This document shows positions 38,142 through 46,168 of a stretch of 64,000 nucleotides of DNA, piece by piece. The stretch lies in the NCBI RefSeq assembly GCF_019468565.1, contig NZ_CP080521.1, forward strand, positions 1,798,001 through 1,862,000, in the 5' to 3' direction. This stretch comes from Pseudonocardia sp. DSM 110487 (lineage in GTDB: Bacteria; Actinomycetota; Actinomycetes; Mycobacteriales; Pseudonocardiaceae). The notes under the pieces were generated by a model, which worked only from the letters and a program-made list of their open reading frames with translations, did no database searches and had not been told where the DNA came from. The translations under genes were made by a program, and so were the position numbers. The stretch's first letter is position 1, and the number at the start of each line of letters is the position of its first letter.

Positions 38142-39607
38142 GGCATCGACGATGCGCCTGGATTCTGAGGCTGTCCTGAGGACCACCTGGGAATACCAGT
38201 CGAAACCCCTGATCGGGCTATCGATGTGCCCCTGAGCAACTCGACTACGACGTCGGCGTGCGCGCGTCCGTCGCCCCACACCGTGACCGACGGCGCCGGC
38301 GGGCGCCAGTCCCCCGGCAGTCCGACGTGCACGGCCACCGCGTCCGGCCGGGCGGCCCGGACGGCGTCGAACTCGGCCGATGGGCCGCGCACCACCAGCA
38401 CGAGCGGCCGGCCGGCGGGAATGTCTCGGCCCGCCGTCACGGTGGGGTCGTGCCGGCGCAGCGCTTCCGCCACGCGTGGGTCGCCCCGGCCGTCGGCGAT
38501 GTTCACCGCCCCGCGCAGGTCGAGGACGTGCGCGCCACGCCCGACCCGCACGTCCCCGGCGACCTCCGCGACGCGCCGTACGACTTGTACATCCTCGCCG
38601 CCCGCCGCTGCCGGCGCGGTTCGGATCCACGTGGCCAGCTCCGCGACCCGCCGGCCCGCGTCGGCCAGCCGTTCCCGGGGCAGGGTGCCGTCGGCGACCG
38701 CGGCGAGCAGCGCGTCGCGCACCTCGCGGTAGCCGGTCTCGTCGTCGTAGCCGTTCTGCGGGTTGCCGATGCACACGAGGTCGACCCCGGCGGCGACGGC
38801 GGCGACCGCGCCCGGACCCATCCCGACCGAGGCGGCGATCGCGGCCATGTCGACGGCATCGCTGATCACCACGCCGTCGAAGCCGAGCTCGCGGCGCAGC
38901 AGCCGCAGGAGCGGAGGGCTCATCGTCGCCGGCCGGTGGTCGAGCGCCGGGAAGCGCACGTGCGCGGTGAGCACGCACCGGACACCTGCCGCGACCGCCG
39001 CGGCGAACGGCGGCAGGTCCCGCACCCGCAGGGTGGCCTCGTCGTCGTCGATCACGGGCATGGCCAGGTGCGAGTCGACCGTCGTGCACCCGTGGCCAGG
39101 GAAGTGCTTCGCGGTCGCCGCCGTGCCTGCGCCCTGCATCCCGCGGACGAACGCCGCGACGTGTCGCGCCACGAGGTCGGGGGTGGCGCCGAAGGACCGG
39201 ATCCCGATCACCGGGTTGTCCGGCTCCGCATTGACGTCGGCAACGGGCGCGAGCGCGAGGTCGATGCCAAGGGAACGGCACCGCGCGCCGATGTCGGCGG
39301 CCACCGCCTCGGTGGCGGCCACGTCGTCGAGCCGCCCGAGCGCGGCGGCGCTGGGCCATCCGGAGTTGGGCCACGGGCCGTCCAGCCGCGTGACCGAGCC
39401 GCCCTCCTCGTCGGAGGCGACGAGGAATTCGGGGCGCCGCTCGTGCAGGTCAGCGGTGAGCGCGGAGAGGGAGGGGCCGACGTTGCCGCCGAAGAGGCAG
39501 ACGCCCGCGAGCCCCGAGTCGCAGGCTCGCGCGAGCCAGCCGGGCGCGGTCGTCCCGGTGAAGCCCGGCAGCAGCACCGCGTTGACCAGCTCCTCGTCGC
39601 GGCTCAC
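38138..39607 (-). CDS. Cytoplasmic glycoside hydrolase family 3 (NagZ-like)
   Basis: 489 residues from GTG 39607. Likely beta-N-acetylglucosaminidase in wall recycling or chitin-sugar use: VASDEEGGSVTRLDG, LAPVADVNAEPDNPVIGIRS, KHFPGHGCTTVDSH (acid/base region) and VVISDAVDMAAIA (nucleophile). No signal peptide, unlike the GH3 enzyme at 16059-17183. A C-terminal domain of about 150 residues follows the barrel. The last 30 or so residues are encoded by lower-GC sequence that looks like the protease promoter, so the native end may have been lost. It is divergent from the alpha-galactosidase operon. Confidence 0.88.
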   Translation of the reverse strand: MSRDEELVNAVLLPGFTGTTAPGWLARACDSGLAGVCLFGGNVGPSLSALTADLHERRPEFLVASDEEGGSVTRLDGPWPNSGWPSAAALGRLDDVAATEAVAADIGARCRSLGIDLALAPVADVNAEPDNPVIGIRSFGATPDLVARHVAAFVRGMQGAGTAATAKHFPGHGCTTVDSHLAMPVIDDDEATLRVRDLPPFAAAVAAGVRCVLTAHVRFPALDHRPATMSPPLLRLLRRELGFDGVVISDAVDMAAIAASVGMGPGAVAAVAAGVDLVCIGNPQNGYDDETGYREVRDALLAAVADGTLPRERLADAGRRVAELATWIRTAPAAAGGEDVQVVRRVAEVAGDVRVGRGAHVLDLRGAVNIADGRGDPRVAEALRRHDPTVTAGRDIPAGRPLVLVVRGPSAEFDAVRAARPDAVAVHVGLPGDWRPPAPSVTVWGDGRAHADVVVELLRGTSIARSGVSTGIPRWSSGQPQNPGASSMP

Positions 39608-39715
39608 CCCACGAGCCGCTTCCGCGCGATCACGACGAGCACCATAGGCGACCTGCTCGACCGCGATGCCCTCGACCGACTTCTGCGAGGGGTTCTGATC
39701 CGACCGGCTCGGGGC

Positions 39716-39756
39716 TTGTGCGACCTTCTGAAACCGATATCATGAAATCGACTTCA
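39716..39756 (+). promoter_or_regulatory. Alpha-galactoside operon promoter with two abutting LacI-type operators
   Basis: -35 TTGTGC (39716-39721), 16 bases, -10 TATCAT (39738-39743). Two 14-base sites with central CG lie head to tail without a gap: TGAAACCGATATCA (39729-39742) and TGAAATCGACTTCA (39743-39756). They cover the -10 and the expected start of transcription. The LacI gene at the end of the operon is the obvious repressor. Confidence 0.65.
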
Positions 39757-39769
39757 AGCTGGGAGACCG

Positions 39770-41830
39770 ATGACGGTGATCAGGTGGGGCCACGACGCCC
39801 TGCTCGTGGAGCTCGCGGCCGAGCCCGACGCCCCCTTGGCGGTCCGGCGCTGGGGCACGTCCGTGCTCGCGCCGGGGCAGCCGGCGGTGGAGATCCTCAC
39901 GGTCCGCGACGGGCGGGCGAAGGCGTCCCAGCGCCTCGTGCACACCGCCGTCGGACGGCAGCTGCGCCATGTCGGCCACGAGACGGCCGAGGAGCCCGGT
40001 GGGATGCACCGGCTCACCGTCCACCTCGCGGGCGCCGGCCTTGCCGTCGACTGGACCCTCACCTCGTACGACGGCGTCGCCGCCGCCACGGCCACCACCA
40101 CGGTCCGCAACGACGGCGACGCGCCGGTCGCGGTGCTCGCGGTCACCTCGCTCGTCGCCAGGATCGGCTCTGGGGCGGACGGCCTCGACGTCGTCACGGG
40201 GGAGAGCGCCTGGCTGGGGGAGGGGCGGTGGCGGCGCACGCCGCTGCGCGCCGCGGCCGTCGACCTGTCGCTGCCTGCGCACGGCGGCGAGCCGCGCAAC
40301 GCACTCGTCGTCGCCGCGCGCGGCTCGTGGTCCACCGGCGACCGGCTGCCCGTCGGCCTGCTCGCCGACCGGGCGGGCGGTCCGGCGTGGGCGTGGCAGG
40401 TCGAGCACAACGGGCCGTGGCGCTGGGAGATCGGTGACCACGTCGCAGGGCCGTACCTCGCCCTGTCCGGCCCGACCGATCTCGACCACCAATTCGCCGC
40501 GGTGCTGCGGCCCGGTGAGGCCTTCACCACCGTGCCCGCGACGCTGGCCACCGGTGCCGGCCTCGACGCGGCGGTCGCGGCGCTCACCCTGCACCGGCGC
40601 GCCACGTGGCGGCCGCATCCCGACCGCGACCGGCGGCCCGTCGTCTTCAACGACTACATGAACACGCTGATGGGTGACCCGACGACGGACAGGCTCATCC
40701 CACTCGTCGACGCCGCCGCCGATGTGGGCGCCGAGATCTTCTGCATCGACGCGGGCTGGTACGACGAGACCGGCTACTGGTGGGACAGCGTCGGGGAATG
40801 GTTGCCATCGCGCACCCGGTTCCCGGGCGGTATCGAGAAGGTGCTCGACCACATCCGCGAGCGCGGGATGACCGCGGGCCTGTGGCTCGAGCCCGAGGTC
40901 GTCGGCGTCCGCAGCCCGGTCGCCGCGACGCTGGCGCCCGAGGCGTTCCTGAGCCGGTTCGGCGAGCGGGTGCGCGAGCACGACCGCTACCACCTCGACA
41001 TGCGGCACCCCGCCGCGCGGGCGCACCTCGACGCCGTGATCGACCGGCTCGTGGAGGAGCTGGGCATCGGCTACTTCAAGCTCGACTACAACATCGACCC
41101 CGGCCCCGGCACGGACCACGACGCCGACTCGGCGGGCGCCGGCCTGCTCGCCCACAACCGGGCCCAGCTCGCGTGGGTGGAGGGCGTGCTGGACCGCCAC
41201 CCCGGCCTGGTGCTGGAGAACTGCAGCTCGGGCGCCATGCGGATGGACCCGGCGTCGCTCGCCCGTTTCCAGCTGCAGTCGACCTCTGACCAGCAGGACC
41301 CGCTGCGGTACCCGCCGATCGCGGTCGCCGCCCCGCTCTCGATGCTGCCCGAGCAGGCCGCCAACTGGGCCTACCCGCAGCCGGACATGACCGACGAGGA
41401 GATCGCCTTCACCCTCTGCACGTCGATGCTCGGGCGGTTCTACCTCTCCGGACGCCTCGACGGGATGAGCGATGCGCAGCGCGCGCTCGTCACGGAGGCC
41501 GTCGCCGCGCACCGCGAGATCGCGCCCCTGATCGAGCGGGCCGCGCCGAGTTGGCCGCTGGGGCTCCCCGGATGGGACGACCCATGGCTCGCGCTGGCAC
41601 TCGACGACGGCGAGTCGGTCCTGCTGACGGTGTGGCGCCGTCCCGGGTCCGGCCCTGCGACGCACATGGAGCTGCCCGCACTGCGGGGCCACGAGGTGGG
41701 CGTGGAGCCGGTGTTCCCGCTCGCGCTTTCGAACTGGGCCGTGAGCTGGGATCCGGCGAGTGCCGGGCTCACGGTCGAGGCGGGTTCGGCCGACACGGCC
41801 GCCCGCACCGTGCGGCTGCGCCGCCGCTGA
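39770..41830 (+). CDS. Alpha-galactosidase, glycoside hydrolase family 36
   Basis: 686 residues; GGGAG precedes the ATG. Retaining enzyme that removes terminal alpha-galactose from melibiose, raffinose and relatives. The beta-sandwich N-terminal domain is followed by the barrel: FNDYMNTLMGDP, IDAGWYDE, GLWLEPEVV, nucleophile Asp439 in YFKLDYN and acid/base Asp507 in STSDQQDP. ENCSSGAMRMD is another family block. No signal peptide, so it acts on sugars imported by the transporter encoded next. First gene of the operon, under two LacI-type operators. Confidence 0.93.
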   Translation: MTVIRWGHDALLVELAAEPDAPLAVRRWGTSVLAPGQPAVEILTVRDGRAKASQRLVHTAVGRQLRHVGHETAEEPGGMHRLTVHLAGAGLAVDWTLTSYDGVAAATATTTVRNDGDAPVAVLAVTSLVARIGSGADGLDVVTGESAWLGEGRWRRTPLRAAAVDLSLPAHGGEPRNALVVAARGSWSTGDRLPVGLLADRAGGPAWAWQVEHNGPWRWEIGDHVAGPYLALSGPTDLDHQFAAVLRPGEAFTTVPATLATGAGLDAAVAALTLHRRATWRPHPDRDRRPVVFNDYMNTLMGDPTTDRLIPLVDAAADVGAEIFCIDAGWYDETGYWWDSVGEWLPSRTRFPGGIEKVLDHIRERGMTAGLWLEPEVVGVRSPVAATLAPEAFLSRFGERVREHDRYHLDMRHPAARAHLDAVIDRLVEELGIGYFKLDYNIDPGPGTDHDADSAGAGLLAHNRAQLAWVEGVLDRHPGLVLENCSSGAMRMDPASLARFQLQSTSDQQDPLRYPPIAVAAPLSMLPEQAANWAYPQPDMTDEEIAFTLCTSMLGRFYLSGRLDGMSDAQRALVTEAVAAHREIAPLIERAAPSWPLGLPGWDDPWLALALDDGESVLLTVWRRPGSGPATHMELPALRGHEVGVEPVFPLALSNWAVSWDPASAGLTVEAGSADTAARTVRLRRR

Positions 41831-41850
41831 CCGACCACGGAGGAGATTCG

Positions 41851-43167
41851 ATGAGGAATCGCTTGAGGGCCATGGCCGCCGCGGCCGCGCTCTGCGCACT
41901 GCTCGCCGGATGCAGCGACCCGGGTGCGGGAGGTGGCACGGCCGCCTCCGCCCCGGCGACCTGGCCGGAACAGACCGCCCGGCTCGACGGCGTCAATCTG
42001 ACGATCTGGGCCTCCCAGAACTCCACGACGGTGGGTGAGAAGGTCGTCGCGGACTTCGAGGCCGCCACCGGCGCGTCGGTGGACGTCGAGACCATCCCCG
42101 ACCCGTACGAGCAGGGCGTGCAGACCCGTGTCGCCACCGGGGACACGCCCGACCTGGCGTTCTGGCAGCCGACCTCCTCGATGCTCACCGCGATCGGGGC
42201 CCGCAACGTCCTGCAGCCGCTCGACGGCGCGCCGTGGCTCGAACGCACCGACCCGGCCATCCGCGACATCACCGGCCTGCTCGACGGCACCCGCTACGCC
42301 GCGCTGATCACGAGCCCGGCCGTCGAGGGCGTCTACTACAACAAGGAGGTGCTGGCCGCGGCGGGCATCACCACACTGCCGCGCACCTTCGACGAGCTCG
42401 TCGCGGCGGCCCGCACCCTGAAGGCCGCGGGCGTCACCCCGTTCTTCGAGATGGGCGGCGACCGCTGGGCCACCCAGTGGTGGGTGCAGGTGCAGCTGGC
42501 CGACGCCGCGCGCGACGGCCTGTGGGAGCGGGTCAGCAGCGGTCAGGAGAAGTTCACCGACCCGACGATCCTCGGCGCCGTCGAGCGGTACAAGGCGCTG
42601 ATCGACGAGGGTCTGTTCAACGCCGACATCGCCACCGCGGCGCTGGAGGACCAGGCCGCCGCGCTGCTCGCCGGTCAGGCCGGGATGGTCGTGCAGGTCA
42701 ACTCGTTCTTCTCCCAGTTGCAGGCGCTCACCGGCACCCCCGAGCTGGACCAGAAGATCGGCTTCTTCCCGATCGCCCCGTCCGGCAACATCGGTACGTT
42801 CATCCCGGACCAGAGCAACGCGCTCGTCGCGTTCCGCACCGGCGACGCCGCCCGGGAGGCCGCCGCGCGGCAGCTCATGAGCTTCTGGCTGGGCCAGGGT
42901 TACCCGGCGTTCCTCGCCGATCGGCAGACGGTGTCGCTGCAGCCGGGCGTCCCCGACCCCGACGGTGTGCCCACGGCGCTGCGGGATGTCCACGCCGCGC
43001 TGCCCACGTCCGTCGGCTCGATGCAGGCGCTCGCCGTGGCGAACCCCGACCTGTACATCTACCTCGCCGACATGATCCAGGGCACCACCACACCGCAGCA
43101 GGTCGCGAGCCAGACCCAGGCGCAGTTCGACCAGCTCGCGCGGGCGCAGGGCGTCCCGGGGTTCTAG
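41851..43167 (+). CDS. ABC transporter substrate-binding lipoprotein (carbohydrate, family 1)
   Basis: 438 residues with GGAGGAG before the ATG. The lipoprotein signal ends LCALLAGC, Cys at about 21. The mature part is a bilobal solute-binding fold: LTIWASQNSTTVGEKVVADFEAATG, GDTPDLAFWQP, GVYYNKEVLAAAGI and AGMVVQVNSF. By operon context it binds alpha-galactosides such as raffinose or melibiose. It lies 20 bases after the GH36 gene; its stop is immediately followed by the permease ATG. Confidence 0.92.
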   Translation: MRNRLRAMAAAAALCALLAGCSDPGAGGGTAASAPATWPEQTARLDGVNLTIWASQNSTTVGEKVVADFEAATGASVDVETIPDPYEQGVQTRVATGDTPDLAFWQPTSSMLTAIGARNVLQPLDGAPWLERTDPAIRDITGLLDGTRYAALITSPAVEGVYYNKEVLAAAGITTLPRTFDELVAAARTLKAAGVTPFFEMGGDRWATQWWVQVQLADAARDGLWERVSSGQEKFTDPTILGAVERYKALIDEGLFNADIATAALEDQAAALLAGQAGMVVQVNSFFSQLQALTGTPELDQKIGFFPIAPSGNIGTFIPDQSNALVAFRTGDAAREAAARQLMSFWLGQGYPAFLADRQTVSLQPGVPDPDGVPTALRDVHAALPTSVGSMQALAVANPDLYIYLADMIQGTTTPQQVASQTQAQFDQLARAQGVPGF

Positions 43168-44097
43168 ATGGTCGCCATCGAGACCCGGGCGCGGACGCGC
43201 CAGGTCACCCCGCCCGCGCCGCAGCGCCGGCAGCGGCGGGGTGACCACCCGCTGGTCTTCCTCGTACCGGCGTTCGCGGTGCTGGCGGTGTTCTTCGTGC
43301 TGCCCACCGTGTTCAACTTCGTCTACGCGTTCACCGACTGGTCCAGCTTCAAGCCGGGGATCGCCTTCGCGGGACTGCAGAACTTCCAGACCCTGCTCGC
43401 GGACGGGAGCCTCGTCTCGTCGCTGCGGATCACCCTGGTCTACGCGGTGCTCGTGGCGATCTTCCAGAACCTGTTCGGGCTCGCACTCGCACTGCTCCTC
43501 GAGCGCGACACGATGATCAACCGGTTCGCAAGGGCCGCGTTCTTCGTGCCGGTGCTGATGTCGGCGCTCGCCGTCGGCTACGTCTTCCAGGCGCTGCTGC
43601 GCCCGGACGGCGCGCTGAACGACATCCTCGGCTTCCTGTTCGCCCGCGAGGTCCAGATCGCGTGGCTCGGTTCCACCACCTGGACGATCGTGGTCGTCGC
43701 GATCGTGCACGCCTGGAAGTGGATGGGTCTGTCGATGCTCATCTACCTGGCAGGCCTCAAGACGATGCCGCCGGACGTGCTGGAGGCCGCCCGCATCGAC
43801 GGCTCGTCGTGGTGGCAGACGTTGCGGCTCATCCGGTTCCCGCTGCTGGCGCCTGCGATCACCTTCAACGTGGCGACGGCGCTGCTCGGCTCGATGAACG
43901 GCTTCGACATCGTCGCGGCCACCACGGAGGGCGGCCCGGCGCGCACCACGGAGGTGCTCAACATCTTCATCTTCCGCACGTTCGGCCAGGGCCTGTTCGC
44001 CCAGGCCACCACGATGAGCCTGGTGCTGTTCCTGCTGGTGGTGGTGCTGGCGTTCCCGGTGATCCGGTTCCTGCGCCGCAGGGAGGACGTGCTGTGA
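43168..44097 (+). CDS. Sugar ABC transporter permease (MalF-like)
   Basis: 309 residues, six helices. VFLVPAFAVLAVFFVLPTVFNFVYAF is the characteristic first helix. The EAA loop that contacts the ATPase reads EAARIDGSSWWQTLRLI. It starts directly at the base after the binding-protein stop. Its own stop overlaps the next permease start (GTGA). Confidence 0.93.
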   Translation: MVAIETRARTRQVTPPAPQRRQRRGDHPLVFLVPAFAVLAVFFVLPTVFNFVYAFTDWSSFKPGIAFAGLQNFQTLLADGSLVSSLRITLVYAVLVAIFQNLFGLALALLLERDTMINRFARAAFFVPVLMSALAVGYVFQALLRPDGALNDILGFLFAREVQIAWLGSTTWTIVVVAIVHAWKWMGLSMLIYLAGLKTMPPDVLEAARIDGSSWWQTLRLIRFPLLAPAITFNVATALLGSMNGFDIVAATTEGGPARTTEVLNIFIFRTFGQGLFAQATTMSLVLFLLVVVLAFPVIRFLRRREDVL

Positions 44098-44906
44098 AGC
44101 GCCTCGCGCAACCGGCGGCCGCGCTGGCCGCGGTTGCGGTGCTGCTCGGCGTCCCGTTCTGGCTGGTGATCGCGACGGCGGGCAAGCCGCAGGCCGAGGC
44201 GCTGCGGCCCAACCTCGCGCCACCGTCGCGGTGGCAGCTCTGGGAGAACATCGGCACGGCCTTCACCGACGGCGAGATCACCGCGGGCTTCCTCGGAAGC
44301 CTGCTGGTCGTCGCACCGTCGGTGGTCGCGGTGCTGGTGCTCGGCTCGCTCGCCTCATGGGTGCTCGCCCGCCGGGTATCCCGGCTCACCGCCGTGCTCT
44401 ACGCCGTGGCGATCTCCGGAATCGTGCTCCCGCCCGCCGTCGTGACGGTCGTGCTGGTGCTTCGCCAGCTCGGGCTCGCCGGCACCGCGCTCGGGATGAT
44501 CGGCGTGTACACCGGGATGTACCTCTCCACGGTGATCTTCTTCGTCACCGGCTTCGTCCGCACCATCCCGATCGAGCTGGAGGAGGCCGCGCGGATCGAC
44601 GGGGCCGGGCCCCTGCGCGTGTTCATCCGGGTGGTGCTGCCGATGCTGTCGCCGGTGCTCGCCACCGCGACGATCCTGATCTGCCTCTACATCTGGAATG
44701 ACGTGTTCTACGCCCTCTTCGTGCTCGGCGGGCGCCTCGACACGTTGCCGCTCAACCTCTTCCAGGTGGCGAACGCCGGGCTGTACCTGCAGAACTGGCA
44801 CCTGATCTTCGCCTACGTGCTCACGATGAGCGTGCCGCTGCTCGTGGTGTTCGTGCTGGCCCAGCGGCGGATCATCGCCGGCGTGACCAGCGGTGCGGTC
44901 AAGTAG
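44094..44906 (+). CDS. Sugar ABC transporter permease (MalG-like)
   Basis: 270 residues from GTG 44094, overlapping the previous stop. Six helices, EAA loop EAARIDGAGPLRVFIRV, and the typical SLVVAPS/ASWVLARR region after helix 2. No ATPase gene lies in the operon. Actinobacterial sugar importers of this class usually share one ATPase (MsiK/MsmK type) encoded elsewhere, which would explain the absence. Confidence 0.93.
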   Translation: MKRLAQPAAALAAVAVLLGVPFWLVIATAGKPQAEALRPNLAPPSRWQLWENIGTAFTDGEITAGFLGSLLVVAPSVVAVLVLGSLASWVLARRVSRLTAVLYAVAISGIVLPPAVVTVVLVLRQLGLAGTALGMIGVYTGMYLSTVIFFVTGFVRTIPIELEEAARIDGAGPLRVFIRVVLPMLSPVLATATILICLYIWNDVFYALFVLGGRLDTLPLNLFQVANAGLYLQNWHLIFAYVLTMSVPLLVVFVLAQRRIIAGVTSGAVK

Positions 44907-44918
44907 AGTGCCGCCGAC

Positions 44919-45941
44919 ATGACGAGGCCGCCGGTGATCGCCGACGTCGCCCGCCACGCGGGCGTCTCGGTGCCCACCGTCTCCCGGGTGCTCACCGGCA
45001 ATGCCCGGGTGAGCGAGGACAAGCGCCACCGCGTCGAGCAGGCGATCGCCGAGCTCGGCTACCGCCCGAGCGGCGCCGCCCGCGCGCTCAAGCTGGGGCT
45101 GGCCCGCACCGTCGCGGTGCTCGCGGGCAACACCTCGCGCCACGGGTACGCCGTCACCCTCGAAGGCATCGAGGAGGCCGCCCGGGCCCGCGGGAACGCG
45201 GTGTTGATCAGCGTGGTGGAGGACACCGAGCCTGCGACCATCGCCGCGGCGATGGAGCCGGTGCTCGCCCAGTCGCTGGCCGGGGTCGTCGTCCTGACGT
45301 TCGACCCGCCCGGCGTGGCCGCCCTCTCCGCGGTGCCCCGCGACCTGCCGCTCGTGGCGGTGGCCGGCGCCCGCACCACCGGCATCGCCCAGGTCGTGAT
45401 CGACGAGGACGCCGGCGCCGCCGAGCTCACGCACCACCTGCTCGCCGAGGGGCACGCCACGGTGCACCACGTGTCCGTCCCACCCTCGCGCCGGCGGGAG
45501 GACGGCCGGACCCGCGGCTGGCGCAGGGCGCTGCGCGAGGCGGGCGCCCCGGTACCGCCAGTGGTCCCGGCGACATGGGATCCCTCGTCCGGGGTGGCGA
45601 TCGGCCGGGAGCTCGCCGACCGGGCGGGAGTCACGGCCGTCTTCTGCGGCAACGACGAGATCGCCATGGGCGTGATCAGGGGGCTGGGTGAGCGCGGGCG
45701 CCGCGTGCCCGACGACGTCAGCGTGGCGGGGTTCGACGACCACCCGCTCGCCCGGTTGTGGGCACCGCCGCTCACCACCGTGCGCCAGGACTTCGCCCGC
45801 ATGGGCCAGGAGGCGTTCGCGCTGCTCGCGCGGCAGATCGACGCCGTGCAGACCCGCGCACTCCGGCCGCCGGCACGCCTGGTGCGGCACGCGGCCCCTC
45901 TGGTGGTGCGAGGCAGCACCGGACGGCCGTCGCGGAGCTGA
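44919..45941 (+). CDS. LacI family transcriptional regulator
   Basis: 340 residues, 12 bases after the permease gene. The HTH at residues 6-27 (VIADVARHAGVSVPTVSRVL) and hinge (GYRPSGAARALKLG) precede a periplasmic-binding-like effector domain (FCGNDEIAMGVIRGLGERG, VSVAGFDDHPLARL). It is likely the repressor of this alpha-galactoside operon, released by galactoside or galactose. Two LacI-type sites lie over the promoter at 39729-39756. A hairpin follows. Confidence 0.93.
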   Translation: MTRPPVIADVARHAGVSVPTVSRVLTGNARVSEDKRHRVEQAIAELGYRPSGAARALKLGLARTVAVLAGNTSRHGYAVTLEGIEEAARARGNAVLISVVEDTEPATIAAAMEPVLAQSLAGVVVLTFDPPGVAALSAVPRDLPLVAVAGARTTGIAQVVIDEDAGAAELTHHLLAEGHATVHHVSVPPSRRREDGRTRGWRRALREAGAPVPPVVPATWDPSSGVAIGRELADRAGVTAVFCGNDEIAMGVIRGLGERGRRVPDDVSVAGFDDHPLARLWAPPLTTVRQDFARMGQEAFALLARQIDAVQTRALRPPARLVRHAAPLVVRGSTGRPSRS

Positions 45942-45951
45942 CCGGGAGCTC

Positions 45952-45995
45952 GCACACCGACTTCGGTGGCCGCACATGAACTGCAGTCGGTGTGC
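45952..45995 (+). terminator. Hairpin after the LacI gene
   Basis: Perfect 11-base arms (GCACACCGACT, 45952-45962, with 45985-45995) and a 22-base loop, 10 bases after the stop. It probably ends the alpha-galactoside operon. Confidence 0.5.
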
Positions 45996-46168
45996 CAGCG
46001 CAGATGTCTATGTGCGAGCCGTCAGCGCGCGGGCCTCGAACCTGCGCGATGACCCTGCGTGGACGCCTCGTCCACAGCGAGTTGCTCACCCATTCGGGAC
46101 CCCGATACGCCGCCACGGGCGCTTGCGCAAGGATCTGACCCACCTCGATCGGAGGATGGAAGAGCACC

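Noticed and set aside
41440..44223. A 927-codon minus-strand frame opposite the alpha-galactoside operon
   Set aside because: Antisense shadow; the plus strand has five coherent operon genes.
46029..46050. T-arm-like sequence (CCTCGAACCTGC) suggesting a tRNA remnant and a possible outer att site
   Set aside because: Only the T-loop consensus matches; no acceptor or anticodon stem can be built and the 43-base tRNA-Arg core is not conserved.
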